From Hyphomicrobiales bacterium (GTDB taxonomy: Bacteria > Pseudomonadota > Alphaproteobacteria > Rhizobiales > SZUA-8), in the NCBI GenBank assembly GCA_003232175.1, contig QILX01000114.1, positions 1 to 14,164 of the forward strand: 14,164 nt of DNA, given 5' to 3'. Made by a program: the position numbers and the translations under genes. Shown here in pieces: positions 12,921-14,164 of the stretch (the first letter of the stretch is position 1; every line of letters starts with the position of its first letter). A model generated the notes under the pieces. The model had not been told where the DNA came from. It was given only the letters and a program-made list of their open reading frames with translations, and did not search any database.

Positions 12921-14164
12921 TTAGAAGGAGATCGCGGCATATACGCCAGCAAGCCAACCATCAGCATTGGTCCCGCGAGTTGCGGTGTTGGCATCAAAAG
13001 TACCTTCGTAATCTTCGAAGGTCGCGTTGGCGCCGACTTCAACTCCGGTTCCAAGCTTCCTGGCAACACCGATACCCCAGAGGTCAAGCTCATTGTCGGT
13101 ATTTGCGACACCGACAGTGCTGAAGACATCATCCTGAGCGTTGGTGTAGCCACCACCGAAAGTGTAATCGCCACTGATGATATTAGCCGTAATACCCCAA
13201 GTGGTCGTTCCGGTAACCGTACCATTCGGTGTGACCACAACCCCGCCAACCGAAAGCGCGTCGAAATCGCGTTCTGAATACCAACCGCCAATGCCACCAT
13301 ACATGGACTTGATCGAACCGGCAATTTTCCAGATGTCCACATCACCGAGCGTTGCGTTGTTATTCTCGGCTTCGGCGGAAGTGAAACCACCGGCAATCCG
13401 CATGGTGTAGTCACCATAAACTTGCGTGGCGTTTGCACCAAGTGACCATTCGTTGAGGTACTGGTTGACGCCTGCAGCAGGATCACCATTAAGAGCCAAG
13501 GAACGGCCCGCGGGGATCTGTCCCTGAGGATCAGGAGAGAACGATGCGGCAAAATTGATGCCGGCAAAGGTTGGTGACAGGTAGGTGACTTTAGCTTCAT
13601 CACCGGAGATGTCTTCAATCGAACCGCGCGACCCGATGACAACACCGCCAATACCGGCCAGTGGTGCCATGTCAGGACCGTCTGTGGAACCGTTGAAAGC
13701 GCCCCAGCCTGGCTTACCACCGCCACCGACCGAATCAAGTGCACCTTCTTTTTGACCAAGACGAATCTGACCGAAATTGCCGTCGAGGAAGAGCCACAGC
13801 TCGTCGATCCGAACTTCAGTGCCAGTACCATTGTCGATGTCGAAGTCGATCTCGCCGCCAACCCTCAGGCCATTGGCCAGGGTCTGCTCGGCAAAGAGTT
13901 GCAGTTCACCGGAAACCGGCACCGCGGTGTCATTGGATTCAATGGGTGTAAGCGGTGCATTGGTCGGCACATTACAAGCAACGAGAGGATTAGCAGTCGA
14001 GCAGCTGGTGTCACCTGCATAAAAACCGGCACGAACATAGCCGCTCCAGGTTACGGTGAAACCGTCATCGATAATTTCAGGTGCCACATCAACTTCGGCC
14101 GCCATGGCCGATCCGGCAATTAGACCGCCAGCAACAAGGGCTGTTGTCCCGATAAGTAGTTTTT
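12921..14164 (-). CDS. Outer-membrane porin (Gram-negative porin superfamily), 5' end cut by window
   Basis: The product is a beta-barrel outer-membrane channel for small solutes. About 413 residues are visible. The frame continues upstream of the internal ATG at 14105 to the window edge and reads as a signal peptide core (KLLIGTTALVAGGLIAGSAM) followed by AAEVDV, so the true start lies just outside the window. The mature part alternates hydrophobic and polar residues as in amphipathic strands, with Gly/Asn/Asp-rich turns such as FTVTWSGYVRAGFY, GELQLFAEQTL and FGQIRLGQKEGA. It ends in the terminal phenylalanine (AAISF) needed for barrel assembly. Two cysteines, 35 and 44 counted from the ATG at 14105, could close a small surface loop. 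The substrate cannot be predicted. Confidence 0.9.
   Translation of the reverse strand, partial: KLLIGTTALVAGGLIAGSAMAAEVDVAPEIIDDGFTVTWSGYVRAGFYAGDTSCSTANPLVACNVPTNAPLTPIESNDTAVPVSGELQLFAEQTLANGLRVGGEIDFDIDNGTGTEVRIDELWLFLDGNFGQIRLGQKEGALDSVGGGGKPGWGAFNGSTDGPDMAPLAGIGGVVIGSRGSIEDISGDEAKVTYLSPTFAGINFAASFSPDPQGQIPAGRSLALNGDPAAGVNQYLNEWSLGANATQVYGDYTMRIAGGFTSAEAENNNATLGDVDIWKIAGSIKSMYGGIGGWYSERDFDALSVGGVVVTPNGTVTGTTTWGITANIISGDYTFGGGYTNAQDDVFSTVGVANTDNELDLWGIGVARKLGTGVEVGANATFEDYEGTFDANTATRGTNADGWLAGVYAAISF

Noticed and set aside
12914..13861. 315-codon minus-strand open frame overlapping the porin
   Set aside because: It is in a shifted frame of the porin, is rich in Ser/Thr/Arg/Leu without any domain, and the porin frame has a signal peptide, strand pattern and terminal Phe.

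Overview
The window is chromosomal DNA from an alphaproteobacterium, most likely Rhodospirillales-like. The evidence is the set of close protein families (UbiH-type hydroxylase, DapC-type aminotransferase, FtsK, LolA, an OmpR-type orphan response regulator, a small YkuD protein, a Phe-ended porin), the moderately GC-rich sequence, and a CtrA-type TTAA-N7-TTAA box. There are eleven protein genes. None looks mobile, and no tRNA, rRNA, IS or CRISPR was seen.

Left part (1-3816): a ubiquinone-pathway flavin hydroxylase (minus) is divergent from acyl-CoA thioesterase II (tesB, plus). An ammonium channel gene (amt) follows. The 237-nt tesB-amt gap carries what looks like nitrogen control: a near-consensus sigma-54 -24 element with an imperfect -12, a dyad with NtrC spacing about 119 bp upstream of the predicted start, and a sigma-70-like promoter between them. 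No glnK lies next to amt.

Centre (3817-8771): dapC and ftsK are one nucleotide apart and appear translationally coupled, which joins a peptidoglycan/lysine precursor enzyme to the divisome DNA translocase. A perfect CtrA-type box sits upstream. lolA follows with its own plausible promoter.

lolA-xthA gap (8772-9226): this is the most interesting part. A candidate small RNA of about 145 nt (about 8931-9077) has three main hairpins, each exposing an uninterrupted run of five or six cytosines, and it ends in a strong intrinsic terminator. A sigma-70-like promoter predicts a start exactly at the first hairpin. I do not recognise it as a named RNA family. By analogy with C-rich-loop sRNAs it may bind G-rich ribosome binding sites. 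A second hairpin lies in the xthA leader.

Right part (9227-14164): xthA (exonuclease III) converges on and overlaps by 74 bp a gene for a cyclic-nucleotide-binding-fold protein without a DNA-binding domain. That gene follows an orphan response regulator in a likely two-gene minus-strand operon. Then come a small cytoplasmic-looking L,D-transpeptidase-fold protein (plus), yggS (PLP homeostasis, minus), and an outer-membrane porin (minus) whose first codons run off the window end.
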